Source: Streptococcus oralis
GTDB lineage: Bacteria; Bacillota; Bacilli; Lactobacillales; Streptococcaceae
Direction of reading: 5' to 3'
Assembly: GCF_001578705.1 (NCBI RefSeq)
Contig: NZ_KQ969037.1
Span: 787,908 to 851,907, forward strand
DNA: 64,000 nt
Shown: positions 1 to 8,591 of the stretch, piece by piece
Numbering within the stretch: the first letter of the stretch is position 1
How the letters are laid out: each line of letters begins with the position of its first letter
Translations under genes and position numbers: made by a program
The notes under the pieces: generated by a model
Databases searched by the model: none
What the model was told of the DNA's origin: nothing
What the model saw: the letters and a program-made list of their open reading frames with translations, nothing else

Positions 1-479
1 GTGAAAGTTTGGGATTTTAGAACGGACTTTTCTTCTTTCTTGCTAAAGGCGATAGTCTGCCCAATCTGATAGCGGTCTTTCCAGAAATCAGCCAAGGCAA
101 TTTCCCCATCAACCTCTGGCAATCGACCTTCTGTCACTTGAAAGGTTGAAATGCTCTCTGGTTTGGAATAAAGTCGAACCGCTTCTTCACTATTTTCAAC
201 TGTTAGGTCTGCCATATAGCCAAACTCAACACTTGCTCTTTGAAGTGTCTTTAGTTCGTCTTGGTCTTCTTTGTCCAAGCCATAATCAGCTATCACGGCA
301 AAATCCAGAGTATTGGCTTTACGGAGATAATCTTCTGCTGTACGTTCCATATTTGGACTGGCCACTTTGAGGCCAACTAGAGCTAAAGAACCCAGCATCA
401 TCAAGGTTAAGATAGAAACAAAGCGTCCCTTTGAAGTCGTCACTGACTGGAGCAAGTCTTTTCGGTATGTTTTTTTCAT
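1..479 (-). CDS. ABC transporter permease, FtsX/MacB-like (N-terminal part)
   Basis: The gene starts at 479 and runs off the left edge, so only about 159 N-terminal residues are visible. The start reads MKKTYRKDLLQSVTTSKGR, followed by a hydrophobic stretch (VSILTLMMLGSLALVGLKVA) that should be the first membrane helix, then a soluble extracytoplasmic segment with an acidic, SIST-F-V-EGRLPEVDGEIALAD-like pattern typical of the MacB periplasmic core of FtsX-family permeases. It begins 1 bp after the stop of the ATPase gene at 481, so the two are translationally linked. Together they should form an exporter or a cell-envelope transporter. The substrate cannot be told. The family call is firm, the function is not. 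Confidence 0.8.
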   Translation of the reverse strand, partial: MKKTYRKDLLQSVTTSKGRFVSILTLMMLGSLALVGLKVASPNMERTAEDYLRKANTLDFAVIADYGLDKEDQDELKTLQRASVEFGYMADLTVENSEEAVRLYSKPESISTFQVTEGRLPEVDGEIALADFWKDRYQIGQTIAFSKKEEKSVLKSQTF

Positions 480-480
480 G

Positions 481-1182
481 CTAATACTCCAATGTATCAA
501 TATCCTGTGGATGCTCATTGATTGTTACGCTCTTAACCGTAGCATCACGCATATGAATCACCCGATCTGCAATAGGAGCTAGCGCGCTATTGTGGGTCAC
601 GATAATCACTGTTGCCTCCTTTTGACGAGACATGTCTTGGAGAATCTTCAAGACTTGCTTCCCCGTCTGATAATCCAAGGCACCTGTCGGCTCATCACAG
701 AGAAGAATTTTAGGATTTTTGGCTACTGCGCGTGCGATGGAAACTCGTTGTTGCTCCCCTCCAGAAAGCTGGGCTGGAAAGTTATTGAGGCGATGATCTA
801 GTCCCACATCTTTGAGCACCTCCTCTGGATCCAAGGCATCCGCTACAATTTCTGAGGCCAACTCCACGTTTTCCTTGGCTGTCAGATTGGAGACTAGATT
901 GTAAAACTGAAAAACAAAGCCCACATCATCTCGACGATAGTTTGTTCGTTGGTGGGAATTGTAGTCGGCGATATTGGCACCATCAATCCAAATCTCCCCC
1001 TCATCATTGGTATCCATTCCCCCAAGGAGGTTAAGAACCGTTGACTTTCCAGCACCAGAAGCACCAAGAATAATAACCAGCTCTCCCTTTTCAATCTCAA
1101 AATTCACATCACTATTGGCCACAATCTCCGTATCCCCAACTCGGTAACGCTTGTAGCTGTGTTTCAATTCAATGTAAGCCAT
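481..1182 (-). CDS. ABC transporter ATP-binding protein, LolD/MacB type
   Basis: A 233-residue nucleotide-binding subunit. Visible motifs in order: Walker [10 protein letters not shown] near residue 43, Q-loop FVFQFYNL, signature [14 protein letters not shown], Walker [13 protein letters not shown], and the H-loop IIVTHNS. This set is characteristic of the LolD/MacB class that pairs with FtsX-type permeases, and such a permease follows directly. The start MAYIELKH at 1182 is chosen because it has an AAAGGAG ribosome site seven bases upstream. A longer in-frame extension to 1284 would cover the promoter and is unlikely. Transcription should start at the divergent promoter region 1217-1304 and be repressed by the neighbouring TetR protein. 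Its substrate is unknown. Confidence 0.92.
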   Translation of the reverse strand: MAYIELKHSYKRYRVGDTEIVANSDVNFEIEKGELVIILGASGAGKSTVLNLLGGMDTNDEGEIWIDGANIADYNSHQRTNYRRDDVGFVFQFYNLVSNLTAKENVELASEIVADALDPEEVLKDVGLDHRLNNFPAQLSGGEQQRVSIARAVAKNPKILLCDEPTGALDYQTGKQVLKILQDMSRQKEATVIIVTHNSALAPIADRVIHMRDATVKSVTINEHPQDIDTLEY

Positions 1183-1216
1183 ATCGTTTATCTCCTTTTC
1201 AAAACTCGTTTTCTTA

Positions 1217-1304
1217 AATGAACAAGGTGTTGATTCCAAATCACAGATATTATATAATGAGCTTAGATAAAAATCAATAATCAAAAATCAACAAAGTGTT
1301 GATT
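1217..1304. promoter_or_regulatory. Divergent promoters with two TetR-type operators
   Basis: Two inverted repeats of the same type flank a divergent promoter pair. Operator 1 is AATGAAC-N5-GTTGATT (1217-1235) and operator 2 is AATCAAC-N5-GTTGATT (1286-1304), a perfect 7-5-7 palindrome. The rightward promoter is TTGATT (1230-1235), 17 bp, TATAAT (1253-1258). The leftward promoter is TTGATT (1277-1272), 17 bp, TATAAT (1254-1249). The two -10 boxes overlap. Operator 1 covers the -35 of the regulator gene and lies just past the expected start of the ABC operon. The layout suits repression of both genes by the TetR protein encoded at 1324. Confidence 0.7.
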
Positions 1305-1323
1305 TAAGCAAAAAGGAAGAAAA

Positions 1324-1902
1324 ATGGCCCAGAAACGAAAAACTACTACTAAAGAAGACATCAAAGAAGCCTTAATCCAGCTGCTATCAGAGGAAAGATT
1401 TGATAATATCTCTATCAGTAAGCTCTGTAAACGGGCAGGGATTAATCGCGGCACCTTCTACCTCCACTACCAAGATAAGTATCAGATGGTTGATAGTCTC
1501 AAAAGCGAAATTATTTCCCAACTTTCTAGTTATAGCTTGTTTGAAGCGGAGAACGAATATCCCCAAAAGTTAATGATAGCAAAATTTCATATACTGCGTG
1601 CTAATGAGCGTCTTATCAACGCCCTGACCAAAAGCCATTATATTGACTTTCGAGAGGCTATTCGGGAGTACATAACCACTATTATTCTGAGTGACAAGCA
1701 AGAGACTGCTACCCAGCGTTTTTTAGAGGAGAACTTTCACATCCCTCAGAAATACGCCTTGGAAATCTTCCTATCTAGCGTTGAGGGAATTATTTCTCTT
1801 TGGATTGCTGGGGGAGCTCAAGAAGAACCAGAAGAAATCACTGATATAATTTTATCAACCTATAACTACGAACACTGGAGCTACGAATTAAAAGAAACTT
1901 AA
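1324..1902 (+). CDS. TetR/AcrR family transcriptional regulator
   Basis: A 192-residue protein with an N-terminal TetR helix-turn-helix (TKEDIKEALIQLLSEERF...ISISKLCKRAGINRGTFYLHY, residues about 9-50) and a helical C-terminal ligand domain. The sequence GTFYLHYQDKYQMV is the usual end of the DNA-binding region. It is divergent from the ABC transporter at 481-1182 and separated from it by two matching palindromes, so it is most likely the local repressor of that transporter and of itself. The start has a GGAAGAAAA ribosome site. The inducing ligand is unknown. The regulator family is certain; the target is inferred from position and operator symmetry. Confidence 0.9.
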   Translation: MAQKRKTTTKEDIKEALIQLLSEERFDNISISKLCKRAGINRGTFYLHYQDKYQMVDSLKSEIISQLSSYSLFEAENEYPQKLMIAKFHILRANERLINALTKSHYIDFREAIREYITTIILSDKQETATQRFLEENFHIPQKYALEIFLSSVEGIISLWIAGGAQEEPEEITDIILSTYNYEHWSYELKET

Positions 1903-1990
1903 TTCATCCAACCTGCTACAGCATAAACTGTTTCCTCTCATTTTATACTTTTTCAATTAGCTAAGTTGCCTTTATTTTTAACTTAGATAC

Positions 1991-2015
1991 AAAAAAGCCT
2001 AGGAATCCTAAGCTT
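1991..2015 (-). terminator. Rho-independent terminator after the gpmA fragment
   Basis: On the minus strand an AGCTTAGGATTCCTAGGCT hairpin is followed by six T residues. It lies just downstream of the broken gpmA copy and differs from the terminator of intact gpmA, so the duplication stops before the terminator. Confidence 0.6.
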
Positions 2016-2017
2016 TC

Positions 2018-2345
2018 TGTTTATAGATTATTTTCCAAGGTAGTATTCAGAAACCACGTTCAATTTTTCGTCAAATTCGAATACCAATGGTGGGAAGTTA
2101 GGGATTTCCACGTCCATAATTTCGTCGTCTGACAAGCGTTTGATGTGCTTTACAAGGGCACGGATTGAGTTACCGTGAGCTCCTACGAATACGTTTTTAC
2201 CATCTTTAAGTGCTGGAGCGATTTTGTCTTCCCAGAATGGAAGGGCACGTTCCAAAGTCACTTTCAAGTTTTCAGCATCTGGGATAACTGAGTCGTCAAG
2301 TGAAGCGTAACGACGGTCAGTGTGAGCTGAGTGCTCATCATCACG
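2018..2345 (-). pseudogene. Broken 3' copy of gpmA (phosphoglycerate mutase)
   Basis: This stretch repeats the last third of gpmA found at 3347-3671. The encoded residues from RDDE to the terminal EYYLGK match the intact protein with one difference (H for Y), and I count roughly nine base differences over about 320 bp, almost all synonymous. Homology ends abruptly at about 2345, upstream of the RDDE codons. The open frame could start at an ATG at 2351, but there is no ribosome site and no catalytic N-terminal RHGES motif, so it cannot make a working mutase. The copy faces the same way as gpmA, and the SnoaL-like/HxlR pair lies between the two. Confidence 0.85.
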
Positions 2346-2390
2346 ATCCATAAATCAAATTTCATTTCAGATTCTAGATTAATTTACTGT

Positions 2391-2780
2391 CTAACCCCAG
2401 AAAGCATCTTCTACTGCTTGATCTGATGAAAAGAGCCAAACTTCCTTGATTTTTCCTTCTTCCATGCGGAAAAGATCAATACCGTTCATGTTGAGTTCCT
2501 CGCCGTCTGGGCGAGTTCCGACAAAGGTCACATTGGCTGCTACAAGGTCAATATTTTCAGACACCCAGTTAGTCAATACTTTGAAGGTACCGTTTGTTTT
2601 TTCTGAAAATTGAGCCAAGTGTGCTCCAAGTGCTTCTTTTCCAACAACTGTACCGGAATTACTATGCTGACCTGGCTGGTGCCAGATGATATCATCTGCC
2701 ATAGTCTCAAAAACAGCTGGAAAATCACCTGTTATAAGACCACTGTTATATGCATTAAAAATTTCTAAATTTACTGACAT
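2391..2780 (-). CDS. SnoaL-like / NTF2-fold protein (copy 1)
   Basis: A 129-residue cytosolic protein of the NTF2-like superfamily, recognised from the pattern NLEIFNAYNSGLITGDFPAVFETMADDIIWHQPG near the N-terminus and DLFRMEEGKIKEVWLF near the end, the classic SnoaL/ketosteroid-isomerase-like layout. Such proteins bind or isomerise small hydrophobic molecules, but no activity can be assigned here. The start has a GAGGAG site at proper distance. It is divergent from an HxlR regulator (2927) across a shared palindrome, so it is the likely regulated target. A close paralogue with the same regulator neighbour is at 54874-55263; about three quarters of residues agree. Confidence 0.8.
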   Translation of the reverse strand: MSVNLEIFNAYNSGLITGDFPAVFETMADDIIWHQPGQHSNSGTVVGKEALGAHLAQFSEKTNGTFKVLTNWVSENIDLVAANVTFVGTRPDGEELNMNGIDLFRMEEGKIKEVWLFSSDQAVEDAFWG

Positions 2781-2798
2781 GAGTTACTCCTCGTTTCT

Positions 2799-2882
2799 TT
2801 TATTTATGATATAATTTTATCACTTACTAAAAAAAAAGACAAGTAGGCACTTTATTGTTATCTAGTATCAAATACGATACTA
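2799..2882. promoter_or_regulatory. Promoter of SnoaL copy 1 and HxlR palindrome
   Basis: The minus-strand promoter reads TTGTCT, 17 bp, TAAAAT upstream of the SnoaL-like gene. Further out lies a perfect inverted repeat TAGTATC-N6-GATACTA at 2863-2882, centred between the two divergent genes. HxlR regulators bind such dyads as dimers. The equivalent region of the second locus (54763-54843) has the same half-sites and a promoter with the same 17-bp spacing. Confidence 0.6.
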
Positions 2883-2926
2883 TTATTGTCAAATAAGAGA
2901 ATAATTTTAAAAAATTTGGAGGAATT

Positions 2927-3256
2927 ATGGTAACCAAAGTCAGTGAATACGGAATTTGTCCTTTTGCCACGACACAGCGTGTACTAACAGGCAAATGGGC
3001 TCTAGTCATCATCTATCAACTCAGTACGGGAACTAAGCGGTTTAATGAACTACAACGGCTGATTCCTGGCATTACCCAAACCATTCTAACACGACACCTC
3101 AGACAGCTCGAAAAGGATAAAATCGTGGAGCGTAAAGTCTATGCTGAAGTTCCCCCACGGGTCGAATACAGTCTAACTGAAATGGGTAGAAAATTTCAAG
3201 GTGTCCTAGATGCCATTGAAAGTTGGGGACTGGAGTATATCGAAATTCTAAACTAA
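2927..3256 (+). CDS. HxlR family winged-helix regulator (copy 1)
   Basis: A 109-residue HxlR-type DNA-binding protein: YGICPFATTQRVLTGKWALVIIYQL opens the domain, RFNELQRLIPGITQTILTRHLRQLEKDKIVERKVY is the winged helix, and PPRVEYSLTEMG closes it. These are diagnostic for HxlR. The single cysteine in GICPF sits where YodB/HypR-type members carry a redox- or electrophile-sensing cysteine, so thiol stress sensing is a reasonable guess. The start has a GGAGGAATT site. It is divergent from the SnoaL-like gene and probably controls it. A paralogue with close to 90 percent identity is at 54377-54724. Confidence 0.9.
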   Translation: MVTKVSEYGICPFATTQRVLTGKWALVIIYQLSTGTKRFNELQRLIPGITQTILTRHLRQLEKDKIVERKVYAEVPPRVEYSLTEMGRKFQGVLDAIESWGLEYIEILN

Positions 3257-3312
3257 TTATCTCCTCGGTTCATCTCACCTTACAAAGTGAGACGAACCAA
3301 GAGTCACTTCTC

Positions 3313-3342
3313 AAAAAAAAGGCGGAATAAATCCCGCCTTTT
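3313..3342 (-). terminator. gpmA terminator
   Basis: An AAGGCGG...CCGCCTT hairpin followed by a run of eight T residues on the minus strand, directly after the gpmA stop. It is oriented to end the gpmA transcript and can also act on the convergent HxlR gene. Confidence 0.75.
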
Positions 3343-3353
3343 ATCTTTTATAA

Positions 3354-4046
3354 TTATTTTCCAAGGTAGTATTCAGAAACTACGTTCAATTTTTCATCAA
3401 ATTCGAATACCAATGGTGGGAAGTTAGGGATTTCCACGTCCATGATTTCGTCGTCTGACAAGCGTTTGATGTGTTTTACAAGGGCACGGATTGAGTTACC
3501 GTGAGCTCCTACGAATACGTTTTTACCATCTTTAAGTGCTGGAGCGATTTTGTCTTCCCAGAATGGAAGGGCACGTTCCAAAGTCACTTTCAAGTTTTCA
3601 GCATCTGGAATGACTGAGTCGTCAAGTGAAGCGTAACGACGGTCAGTATGAGCTGAGTATTCATCATCACGAGGCATTGCAGGAGGCAATATATCGTATG
3701 AACGACGCCAGATGTGAACTTGCTCATCACCAAATTGTTCAGCAGCTTCAGCTTTGTTTTTACCAGTCAAACCACCGTAGTGACGTTCGTTCAAGCGCCA
3801 TGATTTTTCAACTGGAACCCACAATTGGTCAGCAGCTTCAAGAGCCAAATTTGTTGTTTTGATCGCACGTTTCAATACTGAAGTGTAAGCTTGGTCAAAT
3901 TCGATACCAGCTTCTTTGATCAATTTACCAGCGTCAATCGCTTGTTGTGTACCTTTTTCAGACAAATCAACATCAGCCCAACCAGTGAAAAGGTTAGCTT
4001 TGTTCCATTCAGACTCACCGTGGCGAGCAAAAACCAATTTTACCAT
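3354..4046 (-). CDS. gpmA: 2,3-bisphosphoglycerate-dependent phosphoglycerate mutase
   Basis: GpmA interconverts 3- and 2-phosphoglycerate in glycolysis. The 230-residue product has the family signature [11 protein letters not shown] with the phospho-accepting histidine at residue 9, [13 protein letters not shown], and [15 protein letters not shown] with the second catalytic histidine. Length and start ([10 protein letters not shown], ribosome site AAAGGAGAATCC) are normal. It is a single-gene unit with its own terminator at 3313-3342. A 3' fragment of the same gene lies 1 kb downstream at 2018-2345. Confidence 0.97.
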   Translation of the reverse strand: MVKLVFARHGESEWNKANLFTGWADVDLSEKGTQQAIDAGKLIKEAGIEFDQAYTSVLKRAIKTTNLALEAADQLWVPVEKSWRLNERHYGGLTGKNKAEAAEQFGDEQVHIWRRSYDILPPAMPRDDEYSAHTDRRYASLDDSVIPDAENLKVTLERALPFWEDKIAPALKDGKNVFVGAHGNSIRALVKHIKRLSDDEIMDVEIPNFPPLVFEFDEKLNVVSEYYLGK

Positions 4047-4180
4047 TAGATGGATTCTCCTTTAATTTTTCGAGGTTGCCCTCGTTTATCTATTCTATTT
4101 TACACAATTTTTCACAAAAAAGCTAGTTAAAATCAACGAAAAAGAGAAGGGCTCTCTGACTCTTCCTCCTAAAATATCTC

Positions 4181-4549
4181 TTATCCTTCAATTTTGAACT
4201 GTTTCAAACTTGACAGGTACAAAGCTCCTCCGATGACAAGGACGATTCCACCAATCCATCCAAGCAAAGGAATCAAGCCAACTACAGATCCAACAATAAA
4301 TAGAATGGATGGCGCTAATGAAATACGATTATCGTCCTTATAATAGACAAGCGAGAGGATTCCAAGAATAAGGGTTGCAATTTTCACTAAAGAAAACACA
4401 ATGAAAATAACGCCTAATACAAATCCTACAACATCTTCATCTCGAGAAATAGTTATAAGAACAAGCATAAAAATAGGTGATAAAGCTAAAAAAGCTCCTG
4501 CAATAACACCAATAAAGCCATCTACTTGCGCTAGTGTTTTTGTCTTCAT
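4181..4549 (-). CDS. Small integral membrane protein, DUF4064-like
   Basis: A 122-residue protein with four likely membrane helices: FIGVIAGAFLALSPIFMLVLI, VVGFVLGVIFIVFSLVKIATLILGILSLVYY, ISLAPSILFIVGSVVGLIPLL and WIGGIVLVIGGALYL. The length and helix order resemble DUF4064 proteins, which have no known function. It stands alone between gpmA and ileS with an AAAAGGAGATATTT ribosome site. I see no conserved polar residues that would suggest an enzyme or transporter. Confidence 0.7.
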   Translation of the reverse strand: MKTKTLAQVDGFIGVIAGAFLALSPIFMLVLITISRDEDVVGFVLGVIFIVFSLVKIATLILGILSLVYYKDDNRISLAPSILFIVGSVVGLIPLLGWIGGIVLVIGGALYLSSLKQFKIEG

Positions 4550-4611
4550 AAATATCTCCTTTTATGTTAATAAGGTATATTATACCATATTTTTACCAAA
4601 GTTTTTTATTT

Positions 4612-4645
4612 TTTAAAAAAATACAGGAGAACCTCCTGTATTTTT
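4612..4645 (-). terminator. ileS terminator
   Basis: A nine-base perfect stem ATACAGGAG / CTCCTGTAT with a three-base loop and a run of seven T residues on the minus strand, immediately after the ileS stop codon. Confidence 0.85.
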
Positions 4646-4651
4646 GGTAAA

Positions 4652-7444
4652 TTATTTCGCTTCAAATCCTTCGGCAACTGCATCCGCAAAGTTTTCTTCT
4701 ACGATGCTTGCACAGTGGTCACAGATAACTGCGTGGTAACTGCGTTCTGCCGTTGTTGGATCGATACGACGGCAACGGTCACAAACCTCACCAGCCGCAC
4801 GGTCAACTGTGAAAGCCACATCCTCAAAGTTAACTGCACTCTCTGGAGCTGCACCATCTGCGATGGTTAATTCTGACACGATCAAAAGTTGGGCTACATT
4901 GCTGTTTACTGCTTCGAGCAAAGTTTTCACCACTTCATTTGGATAGACCGTCAAATGTGCTTCGAGTGATTTACCGATTACTTTTGCATTACGAGCTTCT
5001 TCTAAGGCTTTTTGAGCTTGTCCACGGAAGTCCATGAAGGCAGCCCATGTATCCAAGATTTCTTCTTGGTTCGCAAAAGTTTCCGCTTCTGGTAATTCTG
5101 ACAATTGAACGAAGTCTTCAGCTTCAAACTCAAGATATGACCAGATTTCTTCCGCTGTGTGAGGAAGGATTGGTGTCAAGAGTTTCGTGATTTTCACAAG
5201 GATGTCATAAAAGACAGTCTGCATTTGACGACGTTCCAGTGATTTAGCACCCTCGATGTAGACAACATCTTTGGCGAAGTCAAGGTAGAAGGCTGACAAG
5301 TCAACGTTGATAAAGTTCACCAAGGCCTTGTAGATTGTCAAGAATTCAAAGTCCGCATAAGCATCACGAATGGTCTTAACAAGTTGGTTAAAGCGGATGG
5401 TCATATACTTATCAACAGATCGAAGTTCTTCATAAGTTACGACATCCACAGCTGGATTAAAGTCAGAGGTATTGGCAATCAAGAAACGAAGGGTGTTACG
5501 AATCTTACGGTAAGTTTCAGAGACTTGGCTCAAGATGTCCATAGAGATACGCACGTCGTTACTTGAGTCTACACTGGTTACCCAGAGACGCAAGATTTCC
5601 GCACCAAATTGTTTTTCAACATCGCTTGGCGCAATCGTATTTCCAAGAGATTTAGACATCTTCTCACCTTTACCGTCAAGGGCAAAACCTTGTGACAAGA
5701 TTTGTTTGTAAGGAGCCACGCCATGGTTGGCAACAGATGTGATAAGAGATGAGTTGAACCAACCACGGTACTGGTCAGAACCTTCCAGATAGAGGTCAGC
5801 TGGATATTTGAGTTCTGGACGGTTTACTACAACTCCATTCCATGAAGAACCGGAGTCGAACCATACGTCCATGATATCTGTTTCTTTCTTGAATTCGCCA
5901 TTTGGTGAACCTGGATGGGTAAATCCTTCTGGCAAGAGGTCTTTAGCATCACGTTCCCACCATGCAATAGAACCGTGCTCTTCAAAGAGTTGAGCCACAT
6001 GCTCGATAGTTTCAGCTGTCATAATTGGTGTTCCGTCTTCAGCGTAGAAGATAGGAAGAGGAACTCCCCAAGCACGTTGACGAGAGATAACCCAGTCACC
6101 ACGGTCACGGATCATGTTGTAAAGACGCACTTTACCCCATTCTGAATGGAACTTCACTTTTTCAATTTCATCCAAGATTTCTTGGCGGAATTTTGATACA
6201 GAAGCAAACCATTGTGGCACTGCACGCCAGATGATTGGTTTCTTGGTACGCCAGTCAAATGGATATGAGTGAGAGATTTCTTCTTGAGCAAGGAGAAGAT
6301 TACCAAGTTTTTCGATAACAGTTGGAACTACCTTGTCATAGAATTGACCCGCAAAATCAGGACCAGCATTTTCCATCATGATCCCACGTTCATCAACCGT
6401 TACAGCAACTTCAAGACCGTTGGCAACACCGACATTGTAGTCGTCCTCACCAAAACCAGGGGCTGTATGGACGATACCAGTACCTGAGTCAGTCGTAACG
6501 TGGTCACCAAGGATTACCAGCTCATCTACAGCTGTATCCCATGGGTGTTCTGTTACGATGTGGTTCAATTCTTGACCACGGTAAGTTGCCAAAACTTGAA
6601 CATCAACCCAGCCAAATTTCTCAGACAAGCTAGTCAATAATTCTGCAGCAACCACAAACTTACGAGCTTCACCAGCAGGTTGTACCAATACATAATCAAT
6701 ATCTGCTCCAACTGTCAAACCACGAGAAGCTGTAATGGTAAATGGGGTTGTTGTCCAAACAACGATGTAAGTATCAGTATCTAACACACCTTTTCCGTCT
6801 TTGACACGGTTAGCATAGTAAAGGGAAGTTGAAAGCAAGTCATGGTATTCAATTTCCGCTTCAGCAAGGGCTGACTCAGATGACCATGACCAATAAACTG
6901 GCTTGGCACCACGGTAGATATAGCCTTTTTTAGCCATTTCACCAAAGACACGGATTTGAGCCGCTTCATAGTCTGGAGTCAAGGTCACATAAGGATTTTC
7001 CCAGTCACCAGAAACACCCAAACGTTTAAAGTCTTCCCGTTGTTTATCTACTTGAGAAAGAGCATAGTCACGGCAAAGTTTCAAGTACTCAACCAAGTCC
7101 ATTTCTTTACGTTTCACGCCTTGTTTTGCCAAGACTTGCTCGATTGGCAAACCATGTGTATCCCAACCAGGAATATAAGGAGCGTAAAATCCTGACATAG
7201 ACTTAGAACGAACAATAATATCTTTGGAAATCTTGTTCATGGCATGTCCAACGTGGATATTTCCGTTTGCATATGGAGGTCCATCATGCAAGGTGAAATG
7301 CGGTTTTCCTTGGTTCAATTCTTGACGACGTTGGTAAAGTTTTGCATCTTCCCATTCCTTTTGCCAGAGTGGCTCTTTGGTAGGAAGTCCTGCACGCATT
7401 GGGAAAGCTGTTTTCCCAAGGTTAAGGGTATCTTTGAGTTTCAT
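4652..7444 (-). CDS. ileS: Isoleucyl-tRNA synthetase
   Basis: A class I aminoacyl-tRNA synthetase of 930 residues that charges tRNA-Ile with isoleucine. The HIGH motif appears as HVGH at residues 64-67, the KMSKS loop as KMSKSLGN near residue 595, and the CP1 editing domain lies between them ([13 protein letters not shown], and the [16 protein letters not shown] motif). The C-terminus carries the CDRCRR...CDHC zinc site typical of the bacterial type. The start is preceded by AAAGGAGATACC. The gene is controlled by the T-box leader at 7475-7685. Confidence 0.98.
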   Translation of the reverse strand: MKLKDTLNLGKTAFPMRAGLPTKEPLWQKEWEDAKLYQRRQELNQGKPHFTLHDGPPYANGNIHVGHAMNKISKDIIVRSKSMSGFYAPYIPGWDTHGLPIEQVLAKQGVKRKEMDLVEYLKLCRDYALSQVDKQREDFKRLGVSGDWENPYVTLTPDYEAAQIRVFGEMAKKGYIYRGAKPVYWSWSSESALAEAEIEYHDLLSTSLYYANRVKDGKGVLDTDTYIVVWTTTPFTITASRGLTVGADIDYVLVQPAGEARKFVVAAELLTSLSEKFGWVDVQVLATYRGQELNHIVTEHPWDTAVDELVILGDHVTTDSGTGIVHTAPGFGEDDYNVGVANGLEVAVTVDERGIMMENAGPDFAGQFYDKVVPTVIEKLGNLLLAQEEISHSYPFDWRTKKPIIWRAVPQWFASVSKFRQEILDEIEKVKFHSEWGKVRLYNMIRDRGDWVISRQRAWGVPLPIFYAEDGTPIMTAETIEHVAQLFEEHGSIAWWERDAKDLLPEGFTHPGSPNGEFKKETDIMDVWFDSGSSWNGVVVNRPELKYPADLYLEGSDQYRGWFNSSLITSVANHGVAPYKQILSQGFALDGKGEKMSKSLGNTIAPSDVEKQFGAEILRLWVTSVDSSNDVRISMDILSQVSETYRKIRNTLRFLIANTSDFNPAVDVVTYEELRSVDKYMTIRFNQLVKTIRDAYADFEFLTIYKALVNFINVDLSAFYLDFAKDVVYIEGAKSLERRQMQTVFYDILVKITKLLTPILPHTAEEIWSYLEFEAEDFVQLSELPEAETFANQEEILDTWAAFMDFRGQAQKALEEARNAKVIGKSLEAHLTVYPNEVVKTLLEAVNSNVAQLLIVSELTIADGAAPESAVNFEDVAFTVDRAAGEVCDRCRRIDPTTAERSYHAVICDHCASIVEENFADAVAEGFEAK

Positions 7445-7474
7445 GGTATCTCCTTTATAAATATTAACAAATTA

Positions 7475-7685
7475 AAAACCACGACTTCCAAAAAGGACGA
7501 AAATCGTGGTACCACCTTTGTTCGAAAAAAGACAGTGTCTCTTTTCCTCTTTTCCCGTAACGTGGGGAACGTCCAGTCTTACTGTTTTCAGACTGGATTC
7601 GTTGAGAGGATAAACTATCCACTAGGGATTGCAGGGCTCACACCATCTCCCGCTCGCTGAAAATATAGTTGGTTAGATTTTGTTC
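7475..7685 (-). promoter_or_regulatory. T-box riboswitch leader of ileS
   Basis: The minus-strand leader holds the T-box core AAGGTGGTACCACG (about 7521-7505) followed by a CCACGA...TCGTGG terminator stem with T run (7510-7474), the normal order for tRNA-sensing attenuation. A long stem I region lies upstream (7540-7680). An ATC triplet near 7610 is a candidate isoleucine specifier codon but I could not fold stem I with certainty. Uncharged tRNA-Ile should stabilise the antiterminator and allow ileS transcription. Confidence 0.85.
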
Positions 7686-7698
7686 TCACATTTATTTC

Positions 7699-8583
7699 TT
7701 ATAATATTGTAACGGATTCTTGTTGTGCTCCATGGCTAGTAGTTGAAGAAGCAGTTCCAGTTGCTGATGGCGATACTGAGAAATACTCTGTCACGATTTC
7801 TGAATCCTCATGTTGTGGCTCAACTGAATGAGACTGTATCTCTTCTACAAGCGTATCGATGTCTAACACATGATTTTCCGCTTGACTGTTAGCCTGCTGA
7901 GCTTCAAACTCAGCTAATTCTTTGTTACCTGCTTCGATGCGGGCTTGTAACTCAGCCATTTCTTCAGGTGAAAATTGGCGAGTCACATCAATCGGCTCTT
8001 CTTCTGGTTGCGAAGGAACAGCTTCTCCCAAGACCTCTCCTACAACTTCCTTAAAGGCTTCATCACTTGTTTGGAGATAAGTCGCAGTCGGACGAAGAAT
8101 GTCTTCCCAATCTGAAGATTCGACAATTGCCAACTGGCTCTCAATCGTAGATTTGAGACGTTGATGAAATACACGGCTTTTGTTTTTCAATTCCTCTGTC
8201 TCAACAGCTACTTTCTTAGCATTATCTGTTGCCTGACGTAGGATTTCATTAGCCTTGTATTTTGCCTCTTCAAGGAGGCGCTGGGCATCTTGCTCAGCCT
8301 GTTGAATAATATTGTTTGAGCGCTCTTGAGCAGCTTGCTTTACACGTTCAGCCGTATCTTGAGCAATCAAAACAGACTGGCTCAACGAATCCTTCATCTC
8401 ATCAAAGTAAGACAAGCGCTCTTCTAAACTTCTAATGTGTCTTTCCATTTCGTGATTATTGCGAACTAAGTCCTCGTAATCACGAACAACAATATCAAGA
8501 AATTCATCTACTTCTTCTGGATCAAACCCTCTGAATTTCGTAGAAAAGGTTTTATCTTTAATTTCTAATGATGTAATTGGCAT
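7699..8583 (-). CDS. divIVA: Cell division protein DivIVA
   Basis: DivIVA is a membrane-curvature-binding coiled-coil scaffold that places division and peptidoglycan proteins at septum and poles. The 294-residue product starts MPITSLEIKDKTFSTKFRGF-DPEEVDEFLD, the conserved lipid-binding N-domain, followed by a long coiled coil (residues about 30-165). The first part is nearly identical to pneumococcal DivIVA as I recall it. The C-terminal 90 residues are different: an acidic stretch and a Ser/Thr-rich end (SPSATGTASSTTSHG), making it longer than the roughly 260-residue pneumococcal form. The start at 8583 is preferred over 8595 because of the AGGAAAAGT site. It lies last in the ftsA-ftsZ-ylmE-sepF-ylmG-ylmH-divIVA cluster. 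Confidence 0.96.
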   Translation of the reverse strand: MPITSLEIKDKTFSTKFRGFDPEEVDEFLDIVVRDYEDLVRNNHEMERHIRSLEERLSYFDEMKDSLSQSVLIAQDTAERVKQAAQERSNNIIQQAEQDAQRLLEEAKYKANEILRQATDNAKKVAVETEELKNKSRVFHQRLKSTIESQLAIVESSDWEDILRPTATYLQTSDEAFKEVVGEVLGEAVPSQPEEEPIDVTRQFSPEEMAELQARIEAGNKELAEFEAQQANSQAENHVLDIDTLVEEIQSHSVEPQHEDSEIVTEYFSVSPSATGTASSTTSHGAQQESVTIL

Positions 8584-8591
8584 ACTTTTCC

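Noticed and set aside
1183-1284. N-terminal extension of the ABC ATPase
   Set aside because: It would run through the promoter and an operator; MAYIELKH at 1182 has the ribosome site.
2028-2351. 107-codon frame starting MDRDDE as a gene
   Set aside because: It is the 3' fragment of gpmA with a chance ATG, no ribosome site and no catalytic N-terminus.
7244-7660. 138-codon plus-strand frame across the ileS start and T-box
   Set aside because: It is the complement of the T-box leader and ileS start; both are well supported on the minus strand.
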